Position numbers and translations under genes: made by a program. Under the pieces are notes generated by a model. It was not told the DNA's origin and searched no databases. It saw only the letters and a program-made list of their open reading frames with translations. DNA of 64,000 bases from Thermoplasma volcanium GSS1. GTDB taxonomy: Archaea > Thermoplasmatota > Thermoplasmata > Thermoplasmatales > Thermoplasmataceae. Numbering within the stretch: the stretch's first letter is position 1; every line of letters begins with the position of its first letter. Location of the stretch: positions 744,001 to 808,000 of the forward strand of contig NC_002689.2 in the NCBI RefSeq assembly GCF_000011185.1, in the 5' to 3' direction. Shown here one piece after another: positions 17,794 to 26,325 of the stretch.

Positions 17794-19497
17794 TCAATAC
17801 GTCCTGACAGTTGGCTGCCATTTTGTTATCACGACTGGCTTATATGTTATCCTCGGTCCGTCCTTCGTATAGGTAGCTATTGTGTGCTTTAAGTAGTTTT
17901 CGTCGTCTCTGTTCGGATAATCCTTACGGTAATGGGCTCCTCTGCTCTCCTTTCTAAGTAGTGCGCCAGTTGTTATTACTTCAGCTATATCGAGCATAAA
18001 ACCAACTTCGAGCGCCCATTCCAATTCCATGTTGAAGGTGCTTGATTTGTCCTGTATTGATATGTTATTATACCTTTCCTTTAGCTGTTTTATATTCTTC
18101 AAGGACGTATTTAAGCCGTTTTCATCTCTGAAAATACCTACATTTTTGTCCATATTGATACGGAGATCTTCCCTTATCTTCGCTACGTTTTCTCCTCCAT
18201 TTCTCTTCAATAGATCATCCCATATCCTTTTCTCTTCATTCTCAACATTTGAAACTACGAGATCGGGGATATCGTGTTCCATTGCATATTTTGCCGCAGA
18301 AACTCCTGCCACGTTCCCTAAGGCAAGGCATTCGTTAGTAGAGTTTGATCCTAATCTGTTCGCTCCGTGTATGCTAACGCATGCATTTTCTCCAGCAGCA
18401 AATATACCGCTGTAATCTGTGGTGGTCCTGACATTTGAATCTATACCGCCCATTGTGTAGTGAGTTGCAGGATGGACTGGTATTAGTTCAGTATGTGCAT
18501 CTATCCCATTGAATTTCTTCGCTATTTCAGTTATCATAGGAAGGCGCTCATCAAGCACATCAGCCATGTGCCTTAGGTCAAGCCAGACATACTCCATGTC
18601 TCCATATTCTCCTTTAACACCTCTTCCGGCTTCAATTTCCCACATTATCGCCCTTGAGACAACGTCCCTTGAGGCTTTTTCTAGCTTATTTGGGGCGTAA
18701 GCTTGCATGAACCTCTTATTTTCACCATTTAGGAGATAACCGCCATCTGCCCTTGCCCCTTCGGTAATCAATATGCCTGACGGGACAAGGCCTGTGGGAT
18801 GGAATTGAATAAATTCCATATCTTTTAGAGGTATTCCGGCCCTGTAGGCGATGGCGTCGCCGTCACCGGAAACAGAATGTGCGTAAGTACTAAATTGATA
18901 AAGCCTTCCAGCGCCTCCTGCGGCGAAAATAAAGGCTTTACTCTGAAATACTACGAAATCTCCTGTTCTCAAGTTTATGGTAGTTAAGGAATTCATGCGG
19001 CCATTGTCAAGGAACATTGAGGTTGCAAAATATTCATTATAGAAATGAATATTTTCGTACCTGAGGGCCCTGCTGAAAAGTGTTTGCATAACGTGAAAGC
19101 CGGTCTTATCTGCTGCAAATGTAGCCCGAGGAAAACTCAGGGCACCAAAATCCCTTTGGGAAATAGTACCGTCAGGATTTCTGCTCCAGGGGCATCCCCA
19201 ATGATCAGTGGTATATATTTGTTCTGGTACGAGCCTGACGAACTCCTCTACTGCATCTTGGTCAGCTAGATAATCTGAGCCTTTTATGGTATCATAGGCG
19301 TGCAGATCAAAACTATCCTTTGGATTTAGTACTGCGCTTGTGCCTCCTTCTGCAGACACTGAATGTGATCGGAGTGGATACAACTTTGAAACAACTCCAA
19401 CGGAGATATTTTTGTTGTACTCTGCGGCAGCAACGGCAGCTCTAAGGCCAGCCATTCCACCACCAAGAACGATGACATCCTCTTTTATCTTCTCCAC
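17794..19497 (-). CDS. sdhA: Succinate dehydrogenase flavoprotein subunit
   Basis: The 567-residue catalytic subunit oxidises succinate to fumarate. It has the FAD dinucleotide motif VLGGGMAGLRAAVAAAEYN at 10-28, then the SHSVSAEGGTSAVL region holding the flavin-attachment histidine. The substrate-site stretches FIQFHPTGLVPSG and HYTMGGI follow, with the GANRLGSNSTNECL motif near 375. The start is GTG at 19497. The gene leads an sdhABCD operon; with the bd oxidase at 3.7 kb it gives a complete quinone-linked respiratory path. Confidence 0.97.
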   Translation of the reverse strand: MEKIKEDVIVLGGGMAGLRAAVAAAEYNKNISVGVVSKLYPLRSHSVSAEGGTSAVLNPKDSFDLHAYDTIKGSDYLADQDAVEEFVRLVPEQIYTTDHWGCPWSRNPDGTISQRDFGALSFPRATFAADKTGFHVMQTLFSRALRYENIHFYNEYFATSMFLDNGRMNSLTTINLRTGDFVVFQSKAFIFAAGGAGRLYQFSTYAHSVSGDGDAIAYRAGIPLKDMEFIQFHPTGLVPSGILITEGARADGGYLLNGENKRFMQAYAPNKLEKASRDVVSRAIMWEIEAGRGVKGEYGDMEYVWLDLRHMADVLDERLPMITEIAKKFNGIDAHTELIPVHPATHYTMGGIDSNVRTTTDYSGIFAAGENACVSIHGANRLGSNSTNECLALGNVAGVSAAKYAMEHDIPDLVVSNVENEEKRIWDDLLKRNGGENVAKIREDLRINMDKNVGIFRDENGLNTSLKNIKQLKERYNNISIQDKSSTFNMELEWALEVGFMLDIAEVITTGALLRKESRGAHYRKDYPNRDDENYLKHTIATYTKDGPRITYKPVVITKWQPTVRTY

Positions 19498-19615
19498 TTT
19501 AAATACACCAAAAATAGTATCGGTGAAACGGATAAATTTTTTTGCTTATCATTGAACGTGAAAGAAAGCAGACAATAAGATAACATTAATTAAAGCAGCT
19601 TGTATTCCGCAAAGA

Positions 19616-20458
19616 ATGAAGGAGATAAAATACCTGATCCCTTATGTAATATTCACATCTTTTTCGTATTATTTTGCGAAGAACGGTGTAGAACAGGTAT
19701 CTCCTTCGTTATTCATGGGAATTAGGTACCTTTTGTCTGGGCTTATCTTGCTTCCGTTTGCTAAAAAGCTTCGAATAACTAAGAACATTATTTTGCTGGC
19801 CATTATGACTTCTACGAGTACGGCTTTTTGGGCTTACGGGCTTCTCTATGTTTCACCAGCTGAATCTGCTGTTCTAAGTTACTCTATGCCTATCTTCTCT
19901 CTTCCGATAGCTTTCCTCATGGTGTCGGAGAGGCCATCGAAAGTGGAAATAATTGGTATTGTAATAGGATTTACCGGAGTCATTATCTATGGAATACCTC
20001 TTATGAAGGGCTTCACCATTTTCGGAGCAGTTCTTACTATATCCAACGCAGTCTTTTGGGCATCTTTCACAGTGTTTTACAGAAAATTGAAGGAAGAAGA
20101 TCCGTTTTCAACCAACGCTATGCAGTTCTTAATAGGATCACTATTTCTATTTGCCCTGGTTCCACTTGACCCAAGCCACAACTTTTCTCTTTCCTTTGCA
20201 GTAGACGTGATTTGGATGGCTACTCTCGGCGGAGCGCTCCAATTTATACTATGGAACTTTATGGTCAAAATAAGCGCAGTCAACAGAATAACAGTTCTTG
20301 CCTTCGCAGTCCCAATCTTTACCACTATTCTGGGCGTAATTTTGAGTCACGAAATTCCATCGGGTCTTGCAATTGCAGGCGTAATAATAATGTTCACGGG
20401 AATATTTGTTTCCAGGTTAAAGGGAGGTATTTCTATAGTAAGGGAAACTTCTGGATAA
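19616..20458 (+). CDS. DMT-superfamily transporter (EamA domains)
   Basis: A 280-residue protein with ten hydrophobic segments in two homologous EamA halves. The first half ends near VIIYGIPLMKGF, and the second repeats the pattern ending GVIIMFTGIFVSRLKGG. The stretch SPAESAVLSYSMPIFSLPIA is typical of DMT drug/metabolite exporters. The substrate cannot be inferred. Its stop codon nearly abuts the convergent moaC stop. Confidence 0.88.
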   Translation: MKEIKYLIPYVIFTSFSYYFAKNGVEQVSPSLFMGIRYLLSGLILLPFAKKLRITKNIILLAIMTSTSTAFWAYGLLYVSPAESAVLSYSMPIFSLPIAFLMVSERPSKVEIIGIVIGFTGVIIYGIPLMKGFTIFGAVLTISNAVFWASFTVFYRKLKEEDPFSTNAMQFLIGSLFLFALVPLDPSHNFSLSFAVDVIWMATLGGALQFILWNFMVKISAVNRITVLAFAVPIFTTILGVILSHEIPSGLAIAGVIIMFTGIFVSRLKGGISIVRETSG

Positions 20459-20459
20459 A

Positions 20460-20912
20460 TTACTCTTGGCTCTTCGTCTTTTTAATTACGTGAACCCCTT
20501 CTATCCTTGTTTCTGGATAATTGCCTGTCTCATCCTTCTCAAGGTATTTTACCATATCCCAAATGTTGAGAAGAGCACCATTTACGCAATTTATTGCCTC
20601 CATCTCGATCCCGGTCTTATAACTAGTTGTCGTAGAACAAGTTACTTCTACGTAATTCTCACCCAAGGAAAAGTCAACATCTACACCTTCAATAGGAATA
20701 TTATGACAGTATGGTATCTGAAGGAACGTATTTTTGGCGTACATAGTTCCAACGGCCCTGCTTATTTCTATGACATTCCCTTTTTTTACCTGATTATTTT
20801 TAATTGCAGTTATTGTTTCTTTACGCAGGTATATTCTTCCCACCGCCGTAGCTTTTCTTGCAACTACGTCTTTTCTAGATATGTTGATCATATTCCCATC
20901 AAAGTCAATCAC
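20460..20912 (-). CDS. moaC: Cyclic pyranopterin monophosphate synthase MoaC
   Basis: Works with MoaA to make cyclic pyranopterin monophosphate in molybdenum/tungsten cofactor synthesis. The 150-residue protein has the family start MIDFDGNMINISRKDVVARKATAVGR (split over residues 1-26), the active-site PYCHNIPIEGVDVDF near 67-81, and GIEMEAINCVNGALLNIWDM near 100-119. moaB lies 0.7 kb away on the other strand, and a decayed IS200 sits between them. Confidence 0.95.
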   Translation of the reverse strand: MIDFDGNMINISRKDVVARKATAVGRIYLRKETITAIKNNQVKKGNVIEISRAVGTMYAKNTFLQIPYCHNIPIEGVDVDFSLGENYVEVTCSTTTSYKTGIEMEAINCVNGALLNIWDMVKYLEKDETGNYPETRIEGVHVIKKTKSQE

Positions 20913-20964
20913 AGATTTAAGGTTTCTTGAACAAGGACAGATTAAAAATATTTATTTGAAAAAT

Positions 20965-21500
20965 CTGACTCCATTCCTGCCCTGAAGGACTAGGCTGACC
21001 ACACTTTTGTCAAAATCATTTTCCTTTATGCTCCTCTATGTATTTTTTTACAGCATCAAGGGTTACTGAACCCACAGAGGAAATGAATTTTGAATGTATC
21101 CACAAAGTAGATAGCTTCCTTCTTAGCTCATGAAATTCCACTCGAAGAGTGTATGAAACGTATCCTTTGATCCTGTTCACAACGTAATATACGCCCATCT
21201 TTGGATTAACATCGAGAATAAGATACACATTGTCTTGCATAATTTCCATTTCTAGCAAATTTTATCCATATGCACTCTGCTTCCCAAGAATGAGCTATTT
21301 CAAACTTTAATCAATAGGATGGACTAGAATGTTTCTCCTGTATTTAGGACAAAATATCACGTGTCTTGCCAGCTATACACCATGTGTTCTCCATGATGAT
21401 CCTGTTTCTCTCTTTTTCTTATCTCCATATATAAAAGATAATATATCAAACCAATACGTAGGCCCTTTGCAATTCATCTCCTCACTCAAGATCAGAGCTT
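20965..21500 (-). mobile_element. Decayed IS200-type element
   Basis: The element holds a dead tnpA (21016-21391) and, downstream on the minus strand, a right-end-like CTTCAGGGC followed by GGAGTCAG (20965-20988). This parallels the CTTTAGGGC...AGTCAG end at 6367-6386. The left boundary is uncertain and is placed near 21500 by the return to ordinary promoter-like sequence. It sits between moaC and moaB. The remaining stretch 21500-21627 appears to be the moaB promoter region. Confidence 0.6.
21016..21391 (-). pseudogene. tnpA: IS200 family transposase TnpA, inactivated
   Basis: Reading the minus strand from 21391 gives THGV-stop-LARHVIFCPKYRRNIL, matching the TnpA N-terminus. Further in-frame stops precede LLEMEIMQDNVYLILDVNP and the intact C-terminal 80 codons. 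The catalytic HUH site of Y1 transposases, normally DHVHL, reads DNVYL here, so both histidines are gone. The catalytic tyrosine helix DAVKKYIEEHKGK is still present. Stops plus loss of HUH show this is non-functional. Confidence 0.85.
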
Positions 21501-21627
21501 TCTTGCTATATTCTCTTGTAATGCATATTTAAACTGTTAACAATGGTTTTCTAAGCTGAAGTCACGAAGATACAATTTTCGAATGTATAAAGAAAACATA
21601 TAAGCATCAATCGAGCATTAACATACT

Positions 21628-22116
21628 ATGACTCAGGATACGCACCATTCTGATGTGCATAGGAAACTTCGTATAAAAGTGGTTACAGTTTCAAGCACTA
21701 GAAACATAAACAATGATGAATCAGGGAAGATATTGGAGGAAAAGCTTGGATTTCATAACATATCAAGAGAAGTAGTACGTGACGATCCTGTCAGAATACT
21801 TTCCGCAATATTTTCAAAATGGGATGATTTTGATGCATTTGTCCTTAATGGTGGTACAGGAATAAGTAAATATGATGTAACAACAAACACTCTTAGGAGG
21901 ATAGCTGATAAGGAGATTCCAGGATTTGGTGAACTATTTAGGAGAATGGGAGAGTCTGATGCCGGGGTTTTCTCCTACCTATCTGGTGCTGGCATGTTCA
22001 TTGTCTACGGAAAACCTATATTTTCGCTTCCTGGGGCCCCATCTGCACAGCCCATTGGTGCCTCACTTATACTCGATATTCTGGACCATGTCTTTCATGA
22101 GATAACGAAAGAATGA
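21628..22116 (+). CDS. moaB: Molybdopterin adenylyltransferase-type protein MoaB/MogA
   Basis: A 162-residue MPT-binding protein that adenylylates molybdopterin ahead of metal insertion. Characteristic motifs are VLNGGTGISKYDVTTNTLR (near 75-93), IPGFGELFRRMG, and the nucleotide-binding FSLPGAPSAQPIG near 133-145. Archaea use MoaB in place of MogA. It lies divergently from moaC across an IS200 remnant. Confidence 0.93.
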   Translation: MTQDTHHSDVHRKLRIKVVTVSSTRNINNDESGKILEEKLGFHNISREVVRDDPVRILSAIFSKWDDFDAFVLNGGTGISKYDVTTNTLRRIADKEIPGFGELFRRMGESDAGVFSYLSGAGMFIVYGKPIFSLPGAPSAQPIGASLILDILDHVFHEITKE

Positions 22117-22177
22117 TAACACATTCATACCTTGTCGAATAAAATATATTTATGTATGAAATATACAGGTGAGTGCC

Positions 22178-22549
22178 ATGGCAGAGTCGAAAGTTTTAGT
22201 AAAGGGAACACCTTTCAATAAACCCGTTATTAAAGGTAAGCTTGAGAATAATTACGATATGAGCCAAGATGAAGTATCTCTTTTACTTTTCTTAAAGACA
22301 CATGGTGGAAAGATCCCGTTATATAGAATCAAAAATGAAACAGGTCTTAAAGATCCGGAATCAGTCCTTAAAAACCTTATGGACTACGGATTCGCCTTGG
22401 AAGATAAGGAGAGGCTAGGAGAAAAAATTGTACTTACAAGTGAGGGTGAGTTTGTAGCTCAGGCTATTAGAGTTAGAGATGAAGAGTTAAGATTAAAGGA
22501 AATGAAACAAAAAAAGAACGTCAATCGTTCTTCAGCCCCGCCCCAGTAA
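22178..22549 (+). CDS. Winged-helix-like protein of unknown function
   Basis: About 123 residues from the ATG at 22178, which follows a GGTGAG ribosome-site-like stretch; an in-frame start at 22169 is less likely. Residues about 27-90 look like a winged helix: MSQDEVSLLLFLKTHGGKI, then LYRIKNETGLKDPESVLKNL, then a hairpin. The C-terminal tail is lysine-rich and disordered (LRLKEMKQKKNVNRSS). It is probably a DNA-binding or regulatory protein. The 3' end overlaps the convergent threonine synthase gene by 29 bases. Confidence 0.65.
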   Translation: MAESKVLVKGTPFNKPVIKGKLENNYDMSQDEVSLLLFLKTHGGKIPLYRIKNETGLKDPESVLKNLMDYGFALEDKERLGEKIVLTSEGEFVAQAIRVRDEELRLKEMKQKKNVNRSSAPPQ

Positions 22550-23543
22550 GTACAAGTAGGCTATTTTCTAATTTTTTCTTTTTATAAGCTGCAAATACTG
22601 TGGATGAGCTGTATTCGGCGTAAATGCCTTTCAACGCCAATTCTTTTCTGGCTTCGATTATTTCGTTGTCGCTTACTCTTATGCATTTTCCATTCTCTCT
22701 TAGTATAGACAGCATCTTTTCCAATAAGATTGGCTTTTTCGATACTAGAGCATCTGCTATGGATGTCGCATTAGAATTTTCATCAAATTGTTCTCCGTTT
22801 AGTTTGGCACAAACCGGAGATACAGCTTCGGCTTGAACTGCCACGATATTGGGTATTTTCTCTATTTCTCCAGACCTGAATAGGTGTTCGAATCCTGAGT
22901 AAAGCCCAATAAGCAAGGTGCCAGCGGAAACTGGTATGAAAATATGATCTGGCATTTTTTCGGTCTGCATAAAAATTTCATATGCGAGGGAACGTATTCC
23001 ATCCCTAAATTCCGGTCTTAGCACATGGCTTGCATAGTAATATCCAGAATTTTCGGCGGCTATCTGTACGTCTTCACGATTGCCATCTATTTTAACAGCT
23101 TCGGCTCCGTAGACAAGAATCTGTTTAAACTTTTGGCCGGATACAGTCTTAGGCACGTAAACCTTTACTTTAAGACCGGCTGCCGCTCCATAAGCTGCAA
23201 TAGATGCACCAGCATTCCCTGATGAATCTTCAGATATAGTTGAAATATTCTGCGATGGCGTAATATCCCTTATGTGTGAGATCAGAACTTTGCTCCCCCT
23301 GTCTTTATATGAAAATGTAGGCTGGTAGTAATCAATCTTGAACTTGACTTCGCCGTAATTGACGATAGGAGTCTCAACTTCTCCGAGAGAAACCCATTTC
23401 TTTATGTATGGGAAATTTTTTTCATAGTCGTCTTGAAACTTAAAGTCAGGATATATTTCATATAGATTCCCGCATACAGGGCACCGCAATTCTTCGTTTT
23501 TTCTTACATTACCGCACCTTATGCATCTAACTATACAAGGCAT
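22521..23543 (-). CDS. thrC: Threonine synthase-like PLP enzyme
   Basis: Converts O-phosphohomoserine to threonine. The 340-residue fold-type II PLP protein opens with a zinc ribbon (CIRCGNVRKNEELRCPVCG at about 7-25), as in the ThrC subfamily of archaea and bacteria. The PLP lysine is in PTFSYKDRGS near 82, the phosphate-side loop is EDSSGNAGAS, and the end LLVLTGAGLK is typical. Threonine dehydratases share the fold, but the ribbon and SYKDRG favour synthase. It overlaps the convergent winged-helix gene. Confidence 0.85.
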   Translation of the reverse strand: MPCIVRCIRCGNVRKNEELRCPVCGNLYEIYPDFKFQDDYEKNFPYIKKWVSLGEVETPIVNYGEVKFKIDYYQPTFSYKDRGSKVLISHIRDITPSQNISTISEDSSGNAGASIAAYGAAAGLKVKVYVPKTVSGQKFKQILVYGAEAVKIDGNREDVQIAAENSGYYYASHVLRPEFRDGIRSLAYEIFMQTEKMPDHIFIPVSAGTLLIGLYSGFEHLFRSGEIEKIPNIVAVQAEAVSPVCAKLNGEQFDENSNATSIADALVSKKPILLEKMLSILRENGKCIRVSDNEIIEARKELALKGIYAEYSSSTVFAAYKKKKLENSLLVLTGAGLKND

Positions 23544-23608
23544 CTATGGTAATAGATAAATTTACATAAAAATATAGCTAATTGTCATTTAAGTTCAAAA
23601 AAGACTGT

Positions 23609-24061
23609 TTAAATGCTAACTGTATTGATCGAAGAGGATGTTTTTAAGTCTACGAAGATTATTGAATGTAGAGGCAGCGTACTATTTATCACGAATATGA
23701 GACCCTGCGTAAAATAGCCGGCGCTTGGATATTGGGATATCGTGATGCTTCCATTGTTAAGAGTAGTTTTCCCAAAAGGCGATAACATTTTTAGATTAAT
23801 GTATTCGTAACTGGAACCAACATGAAGTGAAATTTCTACCTGGGAAGCGGTCAGATTTGCTGGGAAAAATTGTATGTAGATGTCGTATGAAAAGGAAGAT
23901 CCATTGCTTACGTTCATTACATCTGTAACTGCCTGAGGAGTATAGTATTGAGCTTCTGTAAAATACGGTGTAACTTCCGTGTAAAATGTTGCAGCCAGGG
24001 CCACAGTTATTGCTATCAGAAGTATAGTAGCAATAATAGGTGACACTGCCTTGTCTTCCAT
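23609..24061 (-). CDS. Archaeal type IV pilin-like protein
   Basis: A 150-residue secreted or pilus subunit-like protein. The N-terminus MEDKAVSPIIATILLIAITVALAA fits the archaeal Pilin_N (DUF1628) class III signal: short basic-acidic leader, cleavage near KA/VSP, then a hydrophobic assembly helix. The rest is beta-rich and Ser/Thr/Tyr-rich with few charges, as for surface proteins. No pilus ATPase or membrane platform gene is next to it, so it must use machinery encoded elsewhere. Confidence 0.8.
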   Translation of the reverse strand: MEDKAVSPIIATILLIAITVALAATFYTEVTPYFTEAQYYTPQAVTDVMNVSNGSSFSYDIYIQFFPANLTASQVEISLHVGSSYEYINLKMLSPFGKTTLNNGSITISQYPSAGYFTQGLIFVINSTLPLHSIIFVDLKTSSSINTVSI

Positions 24062-24170
24062 AGCATCATACTATTTTTAAAGCCTGTATAAACATTTTCA
24101 CGTTGTTTCAATTTTTCGGTTAAGGATCAACAAGTAAATATCTAATATTATACTTAGGTTTATGTTATAG

Positions 24171-25271
24171 ATGGATCGCAGGGATATACCTGGATTGGTA
24201 TTTGGACTGTTTTCGATCGTCCTGTCAATAGGGGTTCTTATTTATTACTTACCGGATATAATCTACAAGGCAAGCATTATAGCTGAGATGCCATCGGCGT
24301 ATTATGCGCTTTTATCTTTTAAGGTAAATTCTTTAGAAATCTATACATTTACGATAATTTCGATAATAGTGCTTCTGATATCAATAATATCTTTGCGAAA
24401 ATTCAATGCTGATAAGACAACATCTTTCTCCAAAATCGGTGGAAACAAGTTTTTCTGGTATCTTTCAATATATGTATTCTTTGATCTTCTCCTATCTTTT
24501 ATAATTTCAAGCATATACCCATCCTACGGTATAACCTCAATCAATTCCTATCCTCAGTTCCAACAGGTTTACTATTATTCAGTTTCTGTAATATTTGACA
24601 CTATACTTTTTCAGGCTATACCAATAACTGTTATGCTCGGTATATATGCGATAGTAGCAAAAAAACCCCGCATAATGCTGAATTCATCAGGACTTAATTG
24701 GAATATAATTGGCGCCATAGCTATTATATCTGCAACCTATTCTTCTATAATTTACATATTGTTAGGTCAAAACATCTTCTATACCATATCCATCTATGTT
24801 TCTTCCATAATTATGACTATAATATACGTTAAGTTTGGTTTTCTAAGAGCGTTTCTTGGAAATTTCATAATTAGCATGGTAAGTTACCTAAGTGTGCTCG
24901 TCCATACTTATCCTCTGTACTCTCTTCTGTTCACATTGTATCTATTCGCCTGGGCCTCTGTAGGCATATATTATATGTTCGTAGAAAATGAAGCAAGACA
25001 TACTGTTCAGAAATCTCAGAAGCAGAAAGAAGAAGTTAAGAGAGAGCCTGTTCAAATTCCGATGCTTGGCCCATCTGACCTATTTATAAGGAGCGTTTGT
25101 CCCGAGTGTGGCGGGGTTGTATTTCACGTTAAAGAGGATATGTCTCTAGAATGTGATCACTGCCATCATGTCTTAGCACCGGAGGATGTAGGGCCATTTA
25201 ACGTTAAGGTAGATATATATGGGCGCCTGCACGATCATTTTTACGAGCCTACTGATATAGGTACACAATAA
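24171..25271 (+). CDS. Multi-pass membrane protein with C-terminal zinc-ribbon domain
   Basis: A 366-residue protein with about eight transmembrane segments in residues 5-285. These are followed by a short basic linker (HTVQKSQKQKEEVKREP) and a soluble zinc ribbon, SVCPECGGVVFHVKEDMSLECDHCHH, in the last 60 residues. I do not recognise the membrane domain. It starts 110 bases from the divergent pilin gene, so the two may share a promoter region, but nothing in the sequence shows they act together. Confidence 0.75.
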   Translation: MDRRDIPGLVFGLFSIVLSIGVLIYYLPDIIYKASIIAEMPSAYYALLSFKVNSLEIYTFTIISIIVLLISIISLRKFNADKTTSFSKIGGNKFFWYLSIYVFFDLLLSFIISSIYPSYGITSINSYPQFQQVYYYSVSVIFDTILFQAIPITVMLGIYAIVAKKPRIMLNSSGLNWNIIGAIAIISATYSSIIYILLGQNIFYTISIYVSSIIMTIIYVKFGFLRAFLGNFIISMVSYLSVLVHTYPLYSLLFTLYLFAWASVGIYYMFVENEARHTVQKSQKQKEEVKREPVQIPMLGPSDLFIRSVCPECGGVVFHVKEDMSLECDHCHHVLAPEDVGPFNVKVDIYGRLHDHFYEPTDIGTQ

Positions 25272-25332
25272 GTTAAAGAAAGTTTTTTAGATAGTGAAAA
25301 AAGGTTCATATTCCTTAGCTACATACGGTATT

Positions 25333-25512
25333 ATGTCTTATGTTTTCAGATGCCGTGATTACGGTTTTGATTGCAGCTATACCCTTGAGGAGGAACGAAA
25401 GGAGGACATACCGCCTATGGTTAAGATGCATCTCAGGTATGCCCATGGGATTTATGATTTTACAGATGAAGTTAGGGACAAAGTTCTTTCAGTTATTAAG
25501 GAAAAGAAATAG
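25333..25512 (+). CDS. DUF1059 small metal-binding-like protein
   Basis: About 60 residues from the ATG at 25333. The protein MSYVFRCRDYGFDCSYTLEEE, with MVKMHLRYAHGI near the C-terminus, has the two cysteines and the HxxxxHG of DUF1059, common in haloarchaea and Thermoplasmata. The cysteines and histidines could bind a metal. No role is known. A GTG at 25294 would add 13 residues that do not fit the family. Confidence 0.75.
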   Translation: MSYVFRCRDYGFDCSYTLEEERKEDIPPMVKMHLRYAHGIYDFTDEVRDKVLSVIKEKK

Positions 25513-25524
25513 GTATATCTATAT

Positions 25525-26235
25525 TTAAAAGTTTATATTTATCCGGTTAGATACTTTACCCCTGGCTTTTGTGGTCTTATATTTTATTTCTCCAACTTCT
25601 CCTGTATTCTTTACGTTTACGCCGAATTCTGGTTGATCAGGAAGGCCAGGAACCCTCATTATCCTGATCTTTTCATCATCAAAAGTCTCATGAATACTCA
25701 TTTTCTTGAGATCATCCCTGTTTAGGAACTCATCCATTGATATATAGGAAAACGATATTTCCAGATTCTGTTTTACCATCTCATTTGCCTTGGACATTAC
25801 CTCTGTTATTTCCTCTTCTGTGATATCTGGTTTCTCTATGTCAATCCAAGCCCTATCATCGTATGTCTCGTTGACCCTGCATGAAACGCCCCAGAGTTTA
25901 TATGAGAGGCCGGATATTAGCCTTAACGCCGTTCTAAACCGCATGTGTACATACCTCTTTTCCCAGTCTATCACCTGTTTAACGCTTTTTCCTACAAGTC
26001 CTTGAGGATAAGTATCCATGGAAATCAAGTGTATGTATTCACCATCGTATATCGTATCAACGATTTGATACTCCTTTCCCTCAATTATTACTTTTCCTGT
26101 ATCGTTTGGTTCTCCAAAGAGTGTAGGATAGAAGATAGATTTATCAACTTTCATATCTGTAAATTCAACAAACAGTGCAGTTCCTATTCCTTCAATCTTG
26201 TACGCGTCATTGAGATACAATGCTTCTGTCTTCAT
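25525..26235 (-). CDS. alaX: AlaX-like alanyl-tRNA editing domain protein lacking zinc ligands
   Basis: A 236-residue homologue of free-standing AlaX proteins, which hydrolyse mischarged Ser- or Gly-tRNA(Ala). Family features are TEALYLNDAYKIE at the start, FYPTLFGEPNDTGKV near 36-50, and the C-terminal VKNTGEVGEIKYKTTKARGK. The two zinc motifs are altered: the HTALH motif reads RTALR, and CGGTH reads EFGVN, so all four ligands are absent. Editing activity by the known mechanism is unlikely. The ATG at 26235 is chosen because the family begins there; an ATG at 26277 adds 14 residues. Confidence 0.75.
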   Translation of the reverse strand: MKTEALYLNDAYKIEGIGTALFVEFTDMKVDKSIFYPTLFGEPNDTGKVIIEGKEYQIVDTIYDGEYIHLISMDTYPQGLVGKSVKQVIDWEKRYVHMRFRTALRLISGLSYKLWGVSCRVNETYDDRAWIDIEKPDITEEEITEVMSKANEMVKQNLEISFSYISMDEFLNRDDLKKMSIHETFDDEKIRIMRVPGLPDQPEFGVNVKNTGEVGEIKYKTTKARGKVSNRININF

Positions 26236-26325
26236 ACTATTCGTTATCGCACGTTCTTTAAATATTATCCGTTCCATTTGATTGTAAATGGCATAAGGTA
26301 ATATATCGATTAAATATCCCTTTAC

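Noticed and set aside
21329-21532. 67-codon plus-strand frame near moaB
   Set aside because: It runs antisense to the recognisable IS200 transposase relic and is not conserved in pattern.
22885-22900. tRNA-like GTTCGAATCC sequence (another similar one near 38970)
   Set aside because: Both lie inside well-supported protein genes (threonine synthase and a GNAT protein) and no cloverleaf arms flank them.
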